From: Candidatus Coatesiibacteriota bacterium
Lineage (GTDB): Bacteria > B130-G9
DNA length: 16,879 nt
Direction of reading: 5' to 3'
Assembly (NCBI GenBank): GCA_016929465.1
Contig: JAFGIT010000041.1
Coordinates: 1-16,879 of the forward strand
Position numbers and translations under genes: made by a program. Under the pieces are notes generated by a model, which saw only the letters and a program-made list of their open reading frames with translations, did no database searches and was not told where the DNA came from. Shown here piece by piece: positions 1 to 7,069 of this stretch (position 1 is its first letter; each line of letters starts with the position of its first letter).

Positions 1-1
1 T

Positions 2-826
2 ATCAGCGATCCCCCGGCGCTCCTTTACGTCTGGGGTGAACTCGAAGCACGCGACAGCTATGCCATCGCCATCGTGGGGACGAGAGCATGTACTCACTAC
101 GGCCAGCAGGCCGCACACGGTCTCGCGCTGGAGCTCGCAGCAATGGGGATCACAGTCGTCAGTGGCCTTGCGAGGGGGATTGACGGCCATGCCCACCGCG
201 GCGCCCTGATGGGCAAGGGCCGCACCATCGCTGTGCTAGGGACCGGACTTGACCAGATATATCCGCCGGAGCATGTCTCGCTGGCCAAGAAGATCTCCGA
301 GAACGGAGCTGTCATTAGCGAGTTCCCCTCCTCAATCCCGGGATTGCCGAGGAATTTCCCGATACGCAACAGGATCATCAGTGGCTTGTCGCTCGGGACG
401 GTCGTGGTTGAGGCTCCAACCAAGAGCGGTGCTCTCATAACAGCCCGGCTCGCCCTGGAACAGGGGCGCGAGGTCTTCGCGGTCCCTGGCAACATAACGA
501 ATGAAGCGAGTCGCGGGCCCAATCAGTTGATCCGCCAGGGCGCGATTTCTGTCCTCTCAGCACAGGACATAATCAAGGAGGTAGCACCCGAGATTAAGGG
601 GATGATGAGGGAGGATACTATAAAGAAAGCAACCGAGGCGAAGCTAAACCTCTCCCCTTCCGAACGAAAGATATACGAGGTCCTGACCCAGGAGCCGCTG
701 CACATAGACGAGATTACGCTATCGACGTCACTGCCACAGCCGGAGATCGCCGTAGGGCTATTCAATCTGGAACTCAAGGGGCTTGGGAAAGAGCTACCCG
801 GTAAGCTGTTTGTTCGCACTCTCTGA
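2..826 (+). CDS. dprA: DNA-processing protein DprA (Smf), 5' end outside window
   Basis: DprA binds incoming single-stranded DNA during natural transformation and loads RecA on it in the cytoplasm. The frame is open from base 2, and the bases before the GTG at 74 already encode conserved DprA sequence (PPALLYVWGEL, then AIVGTR). The real start therefore lies left of the window and 74 is not the start. Visible Rossmann-fold signatures, in order, are VGTR, SGLARGID, the GTGLDQIYPPEH loop, ISEFP, FPIRNRIISGLS, a VVEAPTKSGALITA stretch, VFAVPGNI and GPNQLIRQGA. The last 60 or so residues, from LSPSERKIYEVL to the TGA, match the C-terminal winged-helix domain that many DprA proteins carry. The gene is convergent with the nucleotidyltransferase gene. 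I see no frameshift. The family call is secure; natural competence is only inferred, since dprA is also common in non-competent bacteria. Confidence 0.96.
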   Translation: MSDPPALLYVWGELEARDSYAIAIVGTRACTHYGQQAAHGLALELAAMGITVVSGLARGIDGHAHRGALMGKGRTIAVLGTGLDQIYPPEHVSLAKKISENGAVISEFPSSIPGLPRNFPIRNRIISGLSLGTVVVEAPTKSGALITARLALEQGREVFAVPGNITNEASRGPNQLIRQGAISVLSAQDIIKEVAPEIKGMMREDTIKKATEAKLNLSPSERKIYEVLTQEPLHIDEITLSTSLPQPEIAVGLFNLELKGLGKELPGKLFVRTL

Positions 827-863
827 GGACCACTTTCCGGGAAGATGCGGAAATGGTAGTGCC

Positions 864-910
864 GCAAATGGACGAATATGGACCTGATTGGGCAAAATGG
901 ACCGAATGGA
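864..910. repeat. Imperfect 19-bp direct repeat in convergent gap
   Basis: Bases 864-882 (gcaaatggacgaatatgga) and 892-910 (gcaaaatggaccgaatgga) are near copies 28 bp apart. They lie in the 158-bp space between the dprA stop and the stop of the opposing nucleotidyltransferase gene. No function can be assigned; this may be a short local duplication. Confidence 0.45.
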
Positions 911-961
911 TGCAATGTGGCGACCACCCGTGGCCTGCCCGCTTCGTAACATTAAATCGCG

Positions 962-977
962 TCCGGCAAAGGCCGGA
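962..977 (-). other. Small GC-rich hairpin just past the nucleotidyltransferase stop
   Basis: tccggc (962-967) and gccgga (972-977) form a perfect 6-bp stem with an AAAG loop, starting 8 bases past the stop codon of the minus-strand gene. In minus-strand transcription only a mixed ACGCGATTTAATG follows, with no proper U tract. It is at best a weak terminator or a 3'-end stabilising hairpin. Confidence 0.25.
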
Positions 978-984
978 GATGAGC

Positions 985-2259
985 TCAGGAGACCATCTTG
1001 CGGAGGACCATCTGAACCAGCCTGAAACTCAGCTGGATCCCCTTCTTGATGATGCGCGGGCGCAGTAGCCGGTGAACGCAATAATAGTATCGTTTCAGGG
1101 ATGTCTCTGGAATACCGTAGTGTCTGGCAATCGAGGCCGATGGCGGGAAGCACCTGCGATAGAGGTATCTCAGAGTCACCTTTCGCTTGAAGTCAGAGCG
1201 CAGCAGAACGCTGAATGCGAGTCGCTTCATGTCATCGGCTTGCTCAAACAGAAACTCCTTAGCCATGATAGGCCAATCACGCTCGACGATCGGGGGGGAG
1301 GCATCCTGCTCGAGGGCCTCGAGAAATGCGTCCGGAACGGCCGTACCGAACAGGACATTTCCCAACTTGAGGTAACTGTGGCAGTGCGAACCCACATTCG
1401 ATGCGGAGACCATCTCCCTAAGTTCATCCCAGTCCAGATTGTCGCCTTCCGAGCGGATGACCGCGTCCATATCCTGTACACACTGCATTGTAAGGTAAGA
1501 GCCATTCCAAACATCCGGAGTAAATCCGTGCTGTGCAGTGTGGAGGCTGAGGTGATAGAGCCGGTGCTCCGGTGATGGCACGAGGACCGGACATCCATTG
1601 AACTCGTGTGTAATGGACTTCTTCCAAAGCCTGTCCTCGTCGGTATCATACCTGTCGCTGAGCCGCCAGTGGAGGTCTATAGTAACACTCTGGCCCGTTG
1701 ACGATCGTCTCACCAGAGGAGGGTATGTTTTGGTGTCGGTTTGCGCGTTCTCTGTTTGCTTCTTCTTGCCTTCCGGCACCTCAAATCCGCTCGCAAGCAA
1801 AGCCTCCGCCGCCTTCTGTATCTGATTCAGGCGAACCAGGAGGTCCAGGTCCCCGAAAAGCCTGAGGCCGGGACAATCGTAATTCAGGGCAGCGATCACA
1901 GGCCCCTTAAGCAGCATCGGATTAATGTCGCCCGCCTCTCTGATTGTCTTTACGGCAAACGGCAGCTCTTTTCCAAGCATCCAGAATTCGTTACGCACGG
2001 CGGCGGACCAGAAGTGCGACTCGTATTCCTTGTGCATTTCGGGCGGCAGGATCGCCTCACCTTCGAATGCCTTGAGGCCATACGCCACAACGTGCGTTAG
2101 CCTGAATCGCTTGCATATCTCGTCGAAACGAGTGAAGCTGAAGCCGTTCTTAGCGGGCAGTTCAACCACTCTGGCCCTCTGAGATTCTTCCAGGCGAGGC
2201 TGGATTAGGAGCATGAATAGCTCCACCTCAGGCCGAATTATGTCCTTCAGGGATTGCAT
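985..2259 (-). CDS. Nucleotidyltransferase-fold protein, PF14907-like
   Basis: The 424-residue cytoplasmic protein resembles the 'uncharacterised nucleotidyltransferase' family (NTP_transf_5) of the DNA polymerase beta fold. Key stretches are MLLKGP (115-120), then GLRLFGDLDLLV (131-142) with the metal-binding pair D137 and D139, and TIDLHWRL (193-200), where D195 is the likely third acidic residue. A histidine series H236, H240, H244 follows in a helical half. A long K/Q-rich insert (about 164-180) separates the motifs. The basic C-terminus (about 387-424) is Arg/Tyr rich and could contact nucleic acid or membrane. The ATG at 2259 has only a weak purine-rich upstream stretch (GAAGATAGAA). 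Relatives occur near polysaccharide or modified-peptide genes, but none is adjacent here, so the substrate is unknown. Family confidence is good; function is open. Confidence 0.82.
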   Translation of the reverse strand: MQSLKDIIRPEVELFMLLIQPRLEESQRARVVELPAKNGFSFTRFDEICKRFRLTHVVAYGLKAFEGEAILPPEMHKEYESHFWSAAVRNEFWMLGKELPFAVKTIREAGDINPMLLKGPVIAALNYDCPGLRLFGDLDLLVRLNQIQKAAEALLASGFEVPEGKKKQTENAQTDTKTYPPLVRRSSTGQSVTIDLHWRLSDRYDTDEDRLWKKSITHEFNGCPVLVPSPEHRLYHLSLHTAQHGFTPDVWNGSYLTMQCVQDMDAVIRSEGDNLDWDELREMVSASNVGSHCHSYLKLGNVLFGTAVPDAFLEALEQDASPPIVERDWPIMAKEFLFEQADDMKRLAFSVLLRSDFKRKVTLRYLYRRCFPPSASIARHYGIPETSLKRYYYCVHRLLRPRIIKKGIQLSFRLVQMVLRKMVS

Positions 2260-2776
2260 TTCTATCTTCGATGACTTCGATGCATTACAGAATTATTGAG
2301 CACGCCGCTACCCGCATGGAAAAACCTCGATACCTTTGTTATCGATTGAGACGCCCAATAGATTAAGATCGACTCATGCAACAAATACAGCATTACACAA
2401 TAAACATGAAGCCCAGTTATCTGGGAACCTCAATGATTATGAGACAATAGAGTGGAGAATGAGCGAGCGACAGTCGAAGGCCGTCACTCATAGACAGTCG
2501 GGCATTGATTTCGAGCAGTCGTTTGAAGAGCGAAAAAAGACCCTATGCAATCGGGGCACGCATCTGCGGTGCTGAAATACAAGATCGCAGCTATATCCGC
2601 TTTCTCTGGCCATTGAGAATTCCTGCTCTCAATGGACGGGAGAGGTTCACAAGTGCGATGGATACTCTCCAAGATATAGCGACTAAAACCCCATGTCGCC
2701 GCTCTTGCCTTCCCGTAATCCCTGCAATCCCGAAGCAGGAGACTATTCAAAGCTATGGCTTATATTTCGACCAATC
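2260..2776. other. 517-bp intergenic region without a convincing gene
   Basis: This gap lies between the lipoprotein stop and the nucleotidyltransferase start and is visibly more A/T-rich than the genes around it. Short open frames exist on both strands, but none shows a recognisable motif or good ribosome site. It holds a dyad tcgata-N7-tatcga (2327-2332 / 2340-2345) 68 bp upstream of the nucleotidyltransferase ATG, which could be an operator. It also has a gacagtcg octamer twice (2469-2476 and 2493-2500) and the perfect inverted repeat at 2610-2635. I could not find a convincing promoter for the nucleotidyltransferase gene. Confidence 0.5.
2610..2635. repeat. Perfect 9-bp inverted repeat with possible outer stem
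   Basis: ccattgaga (2610-2618) and tctcaatgg (2627-2635) are exact reverse complements around an 8-nt loop. An outer ctct/agag stem (2604-2607 with 2641-2644) can extend it across a small internal loop. No T run follows on either strand, so it is not a standard intrinsic terminator. It could be an operator, a mRNA 3' hairpin for the lipoprotein gene, or a structured RNA element. Confidence 0.55.
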
Positions 2777-3148
2777 CTACGCCAGTGTCCTTGCTGTGAA
2801 ATCTAACGTCTGCCCCTCTGGTACGACAAACTTGTAGCCGACATTCTGCTCAACGGTCACCTTGAATCCGAGATCAACTTCTGTACCAACCTCTTCATCC
2901 GGCGGAGAAAAGAACGTTCCTGTTCCCCCTGTTATAGTCAGTTCCTGCCTGGGATGCTCGAGAAAAACCCTCTCACAAGGGCCTTGGAGTGAATAGCTCT
3001 TGATCTCCGGACCTTGACTAGTCACCCCATGGGACTCGGACTTCTTGTTCGATTCGTCCTTGTCTGGCTTCAGCAGCCATTCGCATGAGATTGTCATACA
3101 CAGCAGGATCATCAATAATACGATCGGTAGAATTCGGGCCGCCTTCAT
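2777..3148 (-). CDS. Small putative lipoprotein, unknown function
   Basis: The 123-residue protein has a typical lipoprotein signal: positive KAAR at 3-5, a hydrophobic core (about 6-20) and C22 in MTISCEW. The lipobox T-I-S-C is not ideal at -3, so signal peptidase II processing is probable rather than certain. The mature part is a short charged linker (about 28-45, Lys/Asp/Ser rich) followed by an apparently beta-rich domain with alternating hydrophobic stretches (SYSLQGPCERVFL, LTITGGTGTFF, VDLGFKVTVEQ, GYKFVVPEG). I recognise no family. The start is supported by GGGAGAG about 7 nt upstream of the ATG. It lies 148 bp downstream of the cyclase gene on the same strand and has its own promoter-like sequence, so co-transcription is possible but not required. 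Location is probably periplasm-facing on the inner or outer membrane. Confidence 0.72.
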   Translation of the reverse strand: MKAARILPIVLLMILLCMTISCEWLLKPDKDESNKKSESHGVTSQGPEIKSYSLQGPCERVFLEHPRQELTITGGTGTFFSPPDEEVGTEVDLGFKVTVEQNVGYKFVVPEGQTLDFTARTLA

Positions 3149-3215
3149 TGATTAACTCTCCCTTCGCTCTGCGGATAATTGAGAAAACCAAAGAAATGAT
3201 ATGTTATGAAATCGT

Positions 3216-3244
3216 ATTTTACAGACTCGATTCCCAACATACAA
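3216..3244 (-). promoter_or_regulatory. Candidate promoter for the lipoprotein gene
   Basis: On the minus strand, TTGTAT (3239-3244) is separated by 17 bp from TAAAAT (3216-3221), about 68 bp upstream of the lipoprotein ATG. The -10 matches the sigma-70 consensus at 5 of 6 positions but the -35 only at 3 of 6. The -35 overlaps a caaggc/gccttg dyad (3242-3247 / 3256-3261) that could be an operator or the end of the cyclase transcript. Confidence 0.4.
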
Positions 3245-3296
3245 GGCCAAATCTTGCCTTGGTCTCAACCGTATCTCGGCAGGCCCAGAGCACTAT

Positions 3297-6200
3297 CTAA
3301 TCTGAGCTACTGCGGATTCTGGCAAGCAACCGGTTGGCTTTCTCTACGTAACCTCCCATCCCCTTCGAATCTGCGAGGTCCCTTGCCTGCTCTGCATAGT
3401 CAGTCGCCTTATTGATGGCATCATCAAGGCAGGTCTCCGGGTTGTGCCCCTGTTTGTCATCGACATAATACTCTGCTGCTTGAATATATGCCTCTGACAA
3501 AGCCAACCGAGAGATGACAATCTGTTCGAGGTTCCTGACCTCATCCGCAATGGCCCTCGCCTCCTCTCCGGATGCGATTGCCGATTCCCAATTGCCTGTT
3601 GCCGCCTCGGCGCGGCAGAGCAATGCCAGCGAGTCGGAGAGAAACGCCTTACTCCCGGTCGCGCGGTTAATGGACTCGGCTTCTTGCGCGGCTTCTTTTG
3701 CCTTCGGCCATTGATTCGTGTCGGCATAAGCGAGTGCAAGGTTGTTCAGAGCGGAACCAATGCCAGTCTGATCCCCGAGCTCCCGAAAGACCTTCAGTGC
3801 TTCATCAAAGGACTCAAGAGAAGTGTCGAAGTCACCACGGTCTGAATGCACGAGACCGATGTTCAATAGCTGAACTGCCAGTCCGCGCCGGCTCCCCAGC
3901 TCCCGACACGTCAACATTGCTCTCTCGTAGTCCTCTAGCGCTCGACCCAGGTCCCCTAGCTGATAATAGACCGCTCCAGAAGCCTGAAGCGTTATTGCGA
4001 TATTGCGCCGGTCGCCTAATTCTCTGTATATATCCAGTGCCTCCCGAAGGCACCGGATCGCTTGGTCATATTCGCCGAGGTTGGAGTGCACAATCCCCAT
4101 ATCAACAGAGGAGGAGGCGATTCCATACCTGTTATTCAATGCTCGATTTATTTCTATAGATTGCTCAAAGCACTTGATTGCCAAGTCCCATTGGCCACGT
4201 TGATCGTGGACAATGCCGATAGCCCGCAATGATGCCGCCTCGATTCTCCTATCGCCCGTCTTTCGCGCAGCTTCATTGGCTCTCTGAGCGAGTGATAGAG
4301 AATTATCCCAATCTCCTTTGAGTTCCCATAGTCGAGCCTCTTTGCACAACGCTGCCCCAAGATATCGCCCGTCATCCAAATCTGCCAGATGCTTGCATAG
4401 ACCTATCGCAGTGTCCCAGCGCCCCAGCTCCTCGAATACGGCTATACGTGATAGAAGTAGGTCCTTCTCTTCCAAAGCCGAGAGCGGGCATCTCGGAAAG
4501 CTCTCGCAGAGATGGTCGTATCTCTCGAAGGCGGCCTGTGCATCGAAATTCTGCTGCTGTTTACGGTTGAAGATGCCCCATAGAGCGGCGTGCCTGGCCG
4601 CCTTCTCTATGTCTCCAGCCGTCTCCCAGTGTTCCGACAACATCCCGTGGAACTGGTCCAATTGATCCTCGTAGCACTCCTCGATCCTGGCCGCGATTAG
4701 TTTACTGAGTTCGCTTTTCAGGCTTTGGATAAGCCGGGAAACTAGTATCTCCCTGGCAATAGCGTGCTTGAAGATATATTCCAGCTCTGGCATCTCCCTT
4801 ATTTTCAGGATTATGTCGCGTACAAGGAGAGAATTGAGCGCATCTCCCACGTCCGCGACACCGTGAAGCGCATCATGAATAAACGACAGCAAGCTGTAAG
4901 GGAAGGTGCCTCCGATAACTGCTCCGTAGTATGCAACTCGCTTGTCCCGTCGCGGAAGCTTGTCATAGCGAGCTCCCAGAATGTCTGCCAGACGCCTCGG
5001 CAATGCAATCTCACCGACGTCGCCGACGAGACGCATCTTCCCGTTGTCCGCAATGAGTTTGCCCTGCTCCTGTAACATAAGGAGAAACTCCTCCACAAAG
5101 AGCGGATTACCCTCTGAATAACGTCTCAGCCGACGCAAAAGAGCCTGCTCCTCTTGCCCGGAATGAACATAGAAATCGAGCAGCTGTTTTTCGGCATCTC
5201 TGGATAGAGAGCAAAGCCTCATCTCAGTGAATGCGGAGTGCTGCTCCTTTACGAGTTTAGAGGTATAGCCCTGCCTGTAAATAAGAACTACGATGACGGG
5301 AAAGTCCGAGATGAAATCCGCCAGATAATCGACGAATTCCGCAGTGCCTCCATCCGACCACTGCATATCTTCGAAGACCAGAACCAGTGGCTTCTCAAAC
5401 GACCAGTGGGCATAGAGCCGCCGAAGCGACATCCAGAGATTGTCCCTGATGGACTTCGGATTCAGCTCTTCGAGAGGGCTCTCAGGATACTCCAGGCCAA
5501 ATAGGTCATACAGATAAGGCATGGCGCGATGACTAATGTTACCCTTTTCCAGAAGGACCGATAGAGCACTCGAGATGGCATCCCTTCTCGCCCCGACATC
5601 AAAACCGAGCGCCGAGGCTATTTGCATCTTTAGAGGAAGATACGGCGGGGTGCGACCGATATTCCAGCCGCTTCCCACGAGCCAGCGAAACTTGTCTCTC
5701 CCCAACTGCCGCTGAAGATATGCTTTGAGTTCCAGCACGAGTCGAGATTTCCCGATACCTGCATCGCCAGTGACGCCAAATATCCGTGAGATATGCAGAT
5801 ATTCGCTCTTGCCCTGATCGCAAGGCCGAAGCTCGGGATAGCAGGCCGCTAGACTATCAAAGCTCTCTCTGAGGCTATCGAATTCCACCTGACGGCCAAT
5901 CATCGGTGCACCAAGCCTGGAGAGTCCCGGCGACTTGAGGTCAATCGAGCGCGGCCCTATCAGACGAAATGTCTCGACCAATCTTTGAACGCCGGCAAGT
6001 CTAATTTCCCCCAGGCTTATGAATTCGAACTCATCTTCAGCTCGAAGCTGGGTCTTTTTATCGACGAGAACCGTGCCAGGCGTTGCCATATCCGTCAGCC
6101 TTTTGGCAATATTTACCGTCTCGCCCAGGAAGGTGTACTGCAGCTCATAGGCTTCACCGAGGCTTCCTGCCTGCACGTTTCCGAAAGCGATCCCCGCGTG

Positions 6201-6695
6201 CACCATGAGTGGAGCAGAAAGTACGTGTCTGAAGCGCTGGCTTACACCTGCAAGCGCAATAGCCATCTCATCAGCAACTGTTATAGCCCGTTGACAAGGA
6301 TGCTCGAGCGCTATCGGCGCTCCGAAGACCGCCATCACCTCGTCACCTATGAACTTGTCAACATACCCATCGTGCCTCGCTATAACCTCGGACATGACCG
6401 AATAGACGGCGCGCATGACCCTGCGCAGCTCATCAGCAGATAGACTTGAAAACATGGAAGAGAAGCCAGATACATCGACAAACATGACCGCAATGTCACG
6501 GCACTCGATTTGAAGCCCATCTCGGATTGTGTTCCTTAACCGGGAGGAATATTCGTCCGGCTGCGACTCTTGCTGAATCTCGGCTATCTCAGTGCTAGAG
6601 AAGAGCTGCCGTCTCGAAGGGCCCTGCTTCTCGCCGCATTCCATACAAAACTTAGTACCCTTTGGCAGAGTTGTTCCGCAGTTAGGGCATTGCAT
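3297..6695 (-). CDS. Zinc-ribbon / class III adenylate cyclase / STAND ATPase / TPR signalling protein
   Basis: This 1132-residue soluble signalling protein probably makes cAMP from ATP under control of its ATPase and TPR parts. A zinc ribbon opens it (C3, C6, C17, C20). The cyclase domain (about 65-245) keeps both metal aspartates (D74 in FVDVSGF, D118 in FIGDEVMAVFGAP), K114 and T188 at the base-selecting positions (Lys-Thr suggests ATP), and N195 and R199 in GETVNIAKRL. The ATPase domain (about 266-545) has Walker A GDAGIGKS (310-317), Walker B LVLVFED (437-443) and the GNPLFVEE motif typical of AAA_16/MalT-like STAND proteins. A TPR superhelix follows (about 697-1120), with 40-residue units. 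No membrane segment is visible. GGAGAG sits about 8 nt before the ATG. All catalytic residues look intact. The signal it senses is unknown; the TPRs probably bind a partner protein or ligand. Confidence 0.95.
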   Translation of the reverse strand: MQCPNCGTTLPKGTKFCMECGEKQGPSRRQLFSSTEIAEIQQESQPDEYSSRLRNTIRDGLQIECRDIAVMFVDVSGFSSMFSSLSADELRRVMRAVYSVMSEVIARHDGYVDKFIGDEVMAVFGAPIALEHPCQRAITVADEMAIALAGVSQRFRHVLSAPLMVHAGIAFGNVQAGSLGEAYELQYTFLGETVNIAKRLTDMATPGTVLVDKKTQLRAEDEFEFISLGEIRLAGVQRLVETFRLIGPRSIDLKSPGLSRLGAPMIGRQVEFDSLRESFDSLAACYPELRPCDQGKSEYLHISRIFGVTGDAGIGKSRLVLELKAYLQRQLGRDKFRWLVGSGWNIGRTPPYLPLKMQIASALGFDVGARRDAISSALSVLLEKGNISHRAMPYLYDLFGLEYPESPLEELNPKSIRDNLWMSLRRLYAHWSFEKPLVLVFEDMQWSDGGTAEFVDYLADFISDFPVIVVLIYRQGYTSKLVKEQHSAFTEMRLCSLSRDAEKQLLDFYVHSGQEEQALLRRLRRYSEGNPLFVEEFLLMLQEQGKLIADNGKMRLVGDVGEIALPRRLADILGARYDKLPRRDKRVAYYGAVIGGTFPYSLLSFIHDALHGVADVGDALNSLLVRDIILKIREMPELEYIFKHAIAREILVSRLIQSLKSELSKLIAARIEECYEDQLDQFHGMLSEHWETAGDIEKAARHAALWGIFNRKQQQNFDAQAAFERYDHLCESFPRCPLSALEEKDLLLSRIAVFEELGRWDTAIGLCKHLADLDDGRYLGAALCKEARLWELKGDWDNSLSLAQRANEAARKTGDRRIEAASLRAIGIVHDQRGQWDLAIKCFEQSIEINRALNNRYGIASSSVDMGIVHSNLGEYDQAIRCLREALDIYRELGDRRNIAITLQASGAVYYQLGDLGRALEDYERAMLTCRELGSRRGLAVQLLNIGLVHSDRGDFDTSLESFDEALKVFRELGDQTGIGSALNNLALAYADTNQWPKAKEAAQEAESINRATGSKAFLSDSLALLCRAEAATGNWESAIASGEEARAIADEVRNLEQIVISRLALSEAYIQAAEYYVDDKQGHNPETCLDDAINKATDYAEQARDLADSKGMGGYVEKANRLLARIRSSSD

Positions 6696-6741
6696 ATCAG
6701 CGCTCTCCGATCCTGATTCCGAATAACTGCCGTCTCAGAAG

Positions 6742-6770
6742 AGAATAGCAAAATCATCAAGACCTATCAA
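6742..6770 (-). promoter_or_regulatory. Likely sigma-70 promoter of the cyclase gene
   Basis: On the minus strand TTGATA (6765-6770; 5 of 6 consensus) and TATTCT (6742-6747; 4 of 6) are separated by exactly 17 bp. They lie about 47 bp upstream of the cyclase ATG and downstream of the tRNA gene. This would allow the cyclase to be transcribed independently of the tRNA. Confidence 0.55.
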
Positions 6771-6870
6771 TATGCGAGCTGCAGAATTCTATCTGGACTA
6801 GTGGCATGATCGCAGCAATATGGGCAGTCTCTGATATTGACTGGAATCGCCTCTGAATCGTCGGAAGGCA

Positions 6871-6956
6871 TGGCGGAGGGGATAGGATTCGAACCCATGG
6901 ATCTTTCGATCTGCGGTTTTCAAGACCGCCGCCTTCGACCTCTCGGCCACCCCTCC
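6871..6956 (-). tRNA. tRNA-Ser(UGA)
   Basis: The minus strand folds as a class II tRNA. The 7-bp acceptor stem is GGAGGGG with CCCCTCC, followed by discriminator G and an encoded CCA (6871-6873). The anticodon stem GCGGT/ACCGC encloses the loop CTTGAAA, giving anticodon UGA (6920-6922), which reads UCA and other UCN serine codons. The long variable arm is GATC-GAAA-GATC, as expected for serine. The T arm contains GGTTCGAATCC. The gene stands alone between two protein genes. I saw no second copy of its 3' end in the window, so there is no sign of an element integrated here. Confidence 0.97.
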
Positions 6957-6972
6957 ATAATGGACGTAGGCA

Positions 6973-7000
6973 AATATAGGCCGTCGGAATCATTATGCAA
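6973..7000 (-). promoter_or_regulatory. Candidate promoter of tRNA-Ser
   Basis: On the minus strand TTGCAT (6995-7000) and TATATT (6973-6978) are 16 bp apart. The -10 ends about 16 nt before the mature tRNA 5' end, leaving room for a short leader. The -10 is 5 of 6 to consensus and the -35 only 3 of 6. A GC-rich dyad (7002-7007 / 7024-7029) just upstream could help end the methyltransferase transcript. Confidence 0.45.
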
Positions 7001-7069
7001 GGCGCGGCGGGAATTCCATTGCACCGCGCGGAGTCAATCATCCATAAGCGCCGACATCTGAAGCCAGTT

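Noticed and set aside
853-1068. A plus-strand frame of 71 residues starting in the convergent gap, with several Trp codons
   Set aside because: It runs into the 3' part of the nucleotidyltransferase gene on the other strand, has no recognisable domain, and its early part is made of the short direct repeat.
2336-2837. Open frames of 79-110 residues on both strands in the 517-bp gap
   Set aside because: They overlap one another, show no motif or signal peptide, have no good ribosome site, and one runs into the lipoprotein gene.
6871-6956. tRNA-Ser as an integration site for a mobile element
   Set aside because: No integrase gene and no second copy of the tRNA 3' end found in the window.
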